DNA of 64,000 nt from BRH-c25 sp035627615 (GTDB taxonomy: Bacteria; Bacillota; Clostridia; Lutisporales; Lutisporaceae): the NCBI GenBank assembly GCA_035627615.1, contig DASPLL010000074.1:23797-87796 (forward strand). The letters run 5' to 3'. The notes below the pieces were generated by a model that ran no database searches, was not told the DNA's origin, and saw only the letters and a program-made list of their open reading frames with translations. Position 1 is the first letter of the stretch. Each line of letters opens with the position of its first letter. Below, piece by piece: positions 63,989 through 64,000 of this stretch. The position numbers were made by a program, and so were the translations under genes.

Positions 63989-64000
63989 AGTGACTTCTTT

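Overview
The window is chromosomal DNA from an endospore-forming, flagellated, low-G+C Gram-positive anaerobe, most likely a member of the Clostridia. Four things support this. The gene order dprA-topA-trmFO-hslV-hslU-codY-flgB-flgC-fliE-fliF-fliG-fliH-fliI-fliJ is the order known from Bacillus and relatives. Sporulation genes are present (ytxC, an alpha/beta-type SASP, a PdaB-like deacetylase). Regulation is by Firmicutes-type RNA devices (L20 leader, T-box, lysine riboswitch). Redox genes of anaerobic type are present (EFR1-type flavodoxin/ferredoxin, OYE-like oxidoreductase). I cannot fix the genus from the sequence alone.

Layout. 1-6425 (minus): start of the fla/che operon, fliJ back to flgB. 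6765-14432 (minus): codY, hslU, hslV, trmFO, topA, dprA. 14.5-19.7 kb (minus): a DUF1232 protein, comM, a TrmH-type RNA methyltransferase, and the KtrAB potassium system. A candidate plus-strand small RNA lies at 14.55 kb. 19.9-21.3 kb (minus): rplT, rpmI, infC behind an L20-type leader. 21.4-22.8 kb: a PepV-like dipeptidase. 22.9-32.4 kb (minus): the most distinctive block. It holds a permease-less family-5 solute-binding protein, a DUF6305-like secreted protein, a membrane histidine kinase and a CitB-type response regulator, followed by a nucleoside/sugar-type ABC importer with a DUF3798-like lipoprotein. 32.5-36.3 kb: thrS with a T-box, a DUF445 protein, ytxC. 36.6-38.1 kb: a GME-fold-like protein and a five-tRNA operon (Val, Asp, Phe, Gly, Cys). 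38.3-43.9 kb (minus): hslO, a methyltransferase, a sirtuin, a SASP, a secreted protein of unknown function, an M20D amidohydrolase. 44.2-49.2 kb (plus): a lysine-riboswitch operon asd-dapA-dapB-dapH-aspartokinase, i.e. the acetyl branch of diaminopimelate synthesis. 49.3-54.7 kb (minus): a YitT protein, cobO, a tandem OB-fold SSB-like protein, a Mur-ligase-like protein with a degraded P-loop, and an RlmL-type methyltransferase. 54.9-60.4 kb (plus): a MoxR/DUF58/transglutaminase operon and an OYE-like reductase. 60.5-62.8 kb (minus): an EFR1/FMN-binding redox pair and a PdaB-like deacetylase. 63-64 kb: a YcxB-like membrane protein, a 100-bp G+C-rich inverted-repeat element, and a small membrane ORF.

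Unexplained structure. Several intergenic gaps carry short arrays of about 7 bp (variants of TCTCGTA, ACTCGTA, GTTTCGC, GTCTCTA). At some sites two arrays face each other around a CTTCGAAG palindrome. I found seven such sites. Other inverted repeats lie in the tRNA operon, around the SASP gene, and at 63.7 kb. The best candidates for something undescribed are the binding-protein/two-component/DUF3798-transporter block, the heptamer repeat family, the 100-bp structured element, and the Mur-ligase-like protein.

Limits. All functions are read from motifs, length, order and spacing. No database search was run. Starts were moved to internal codons where a ribosome binding site favoured them, and each such choice is stated.
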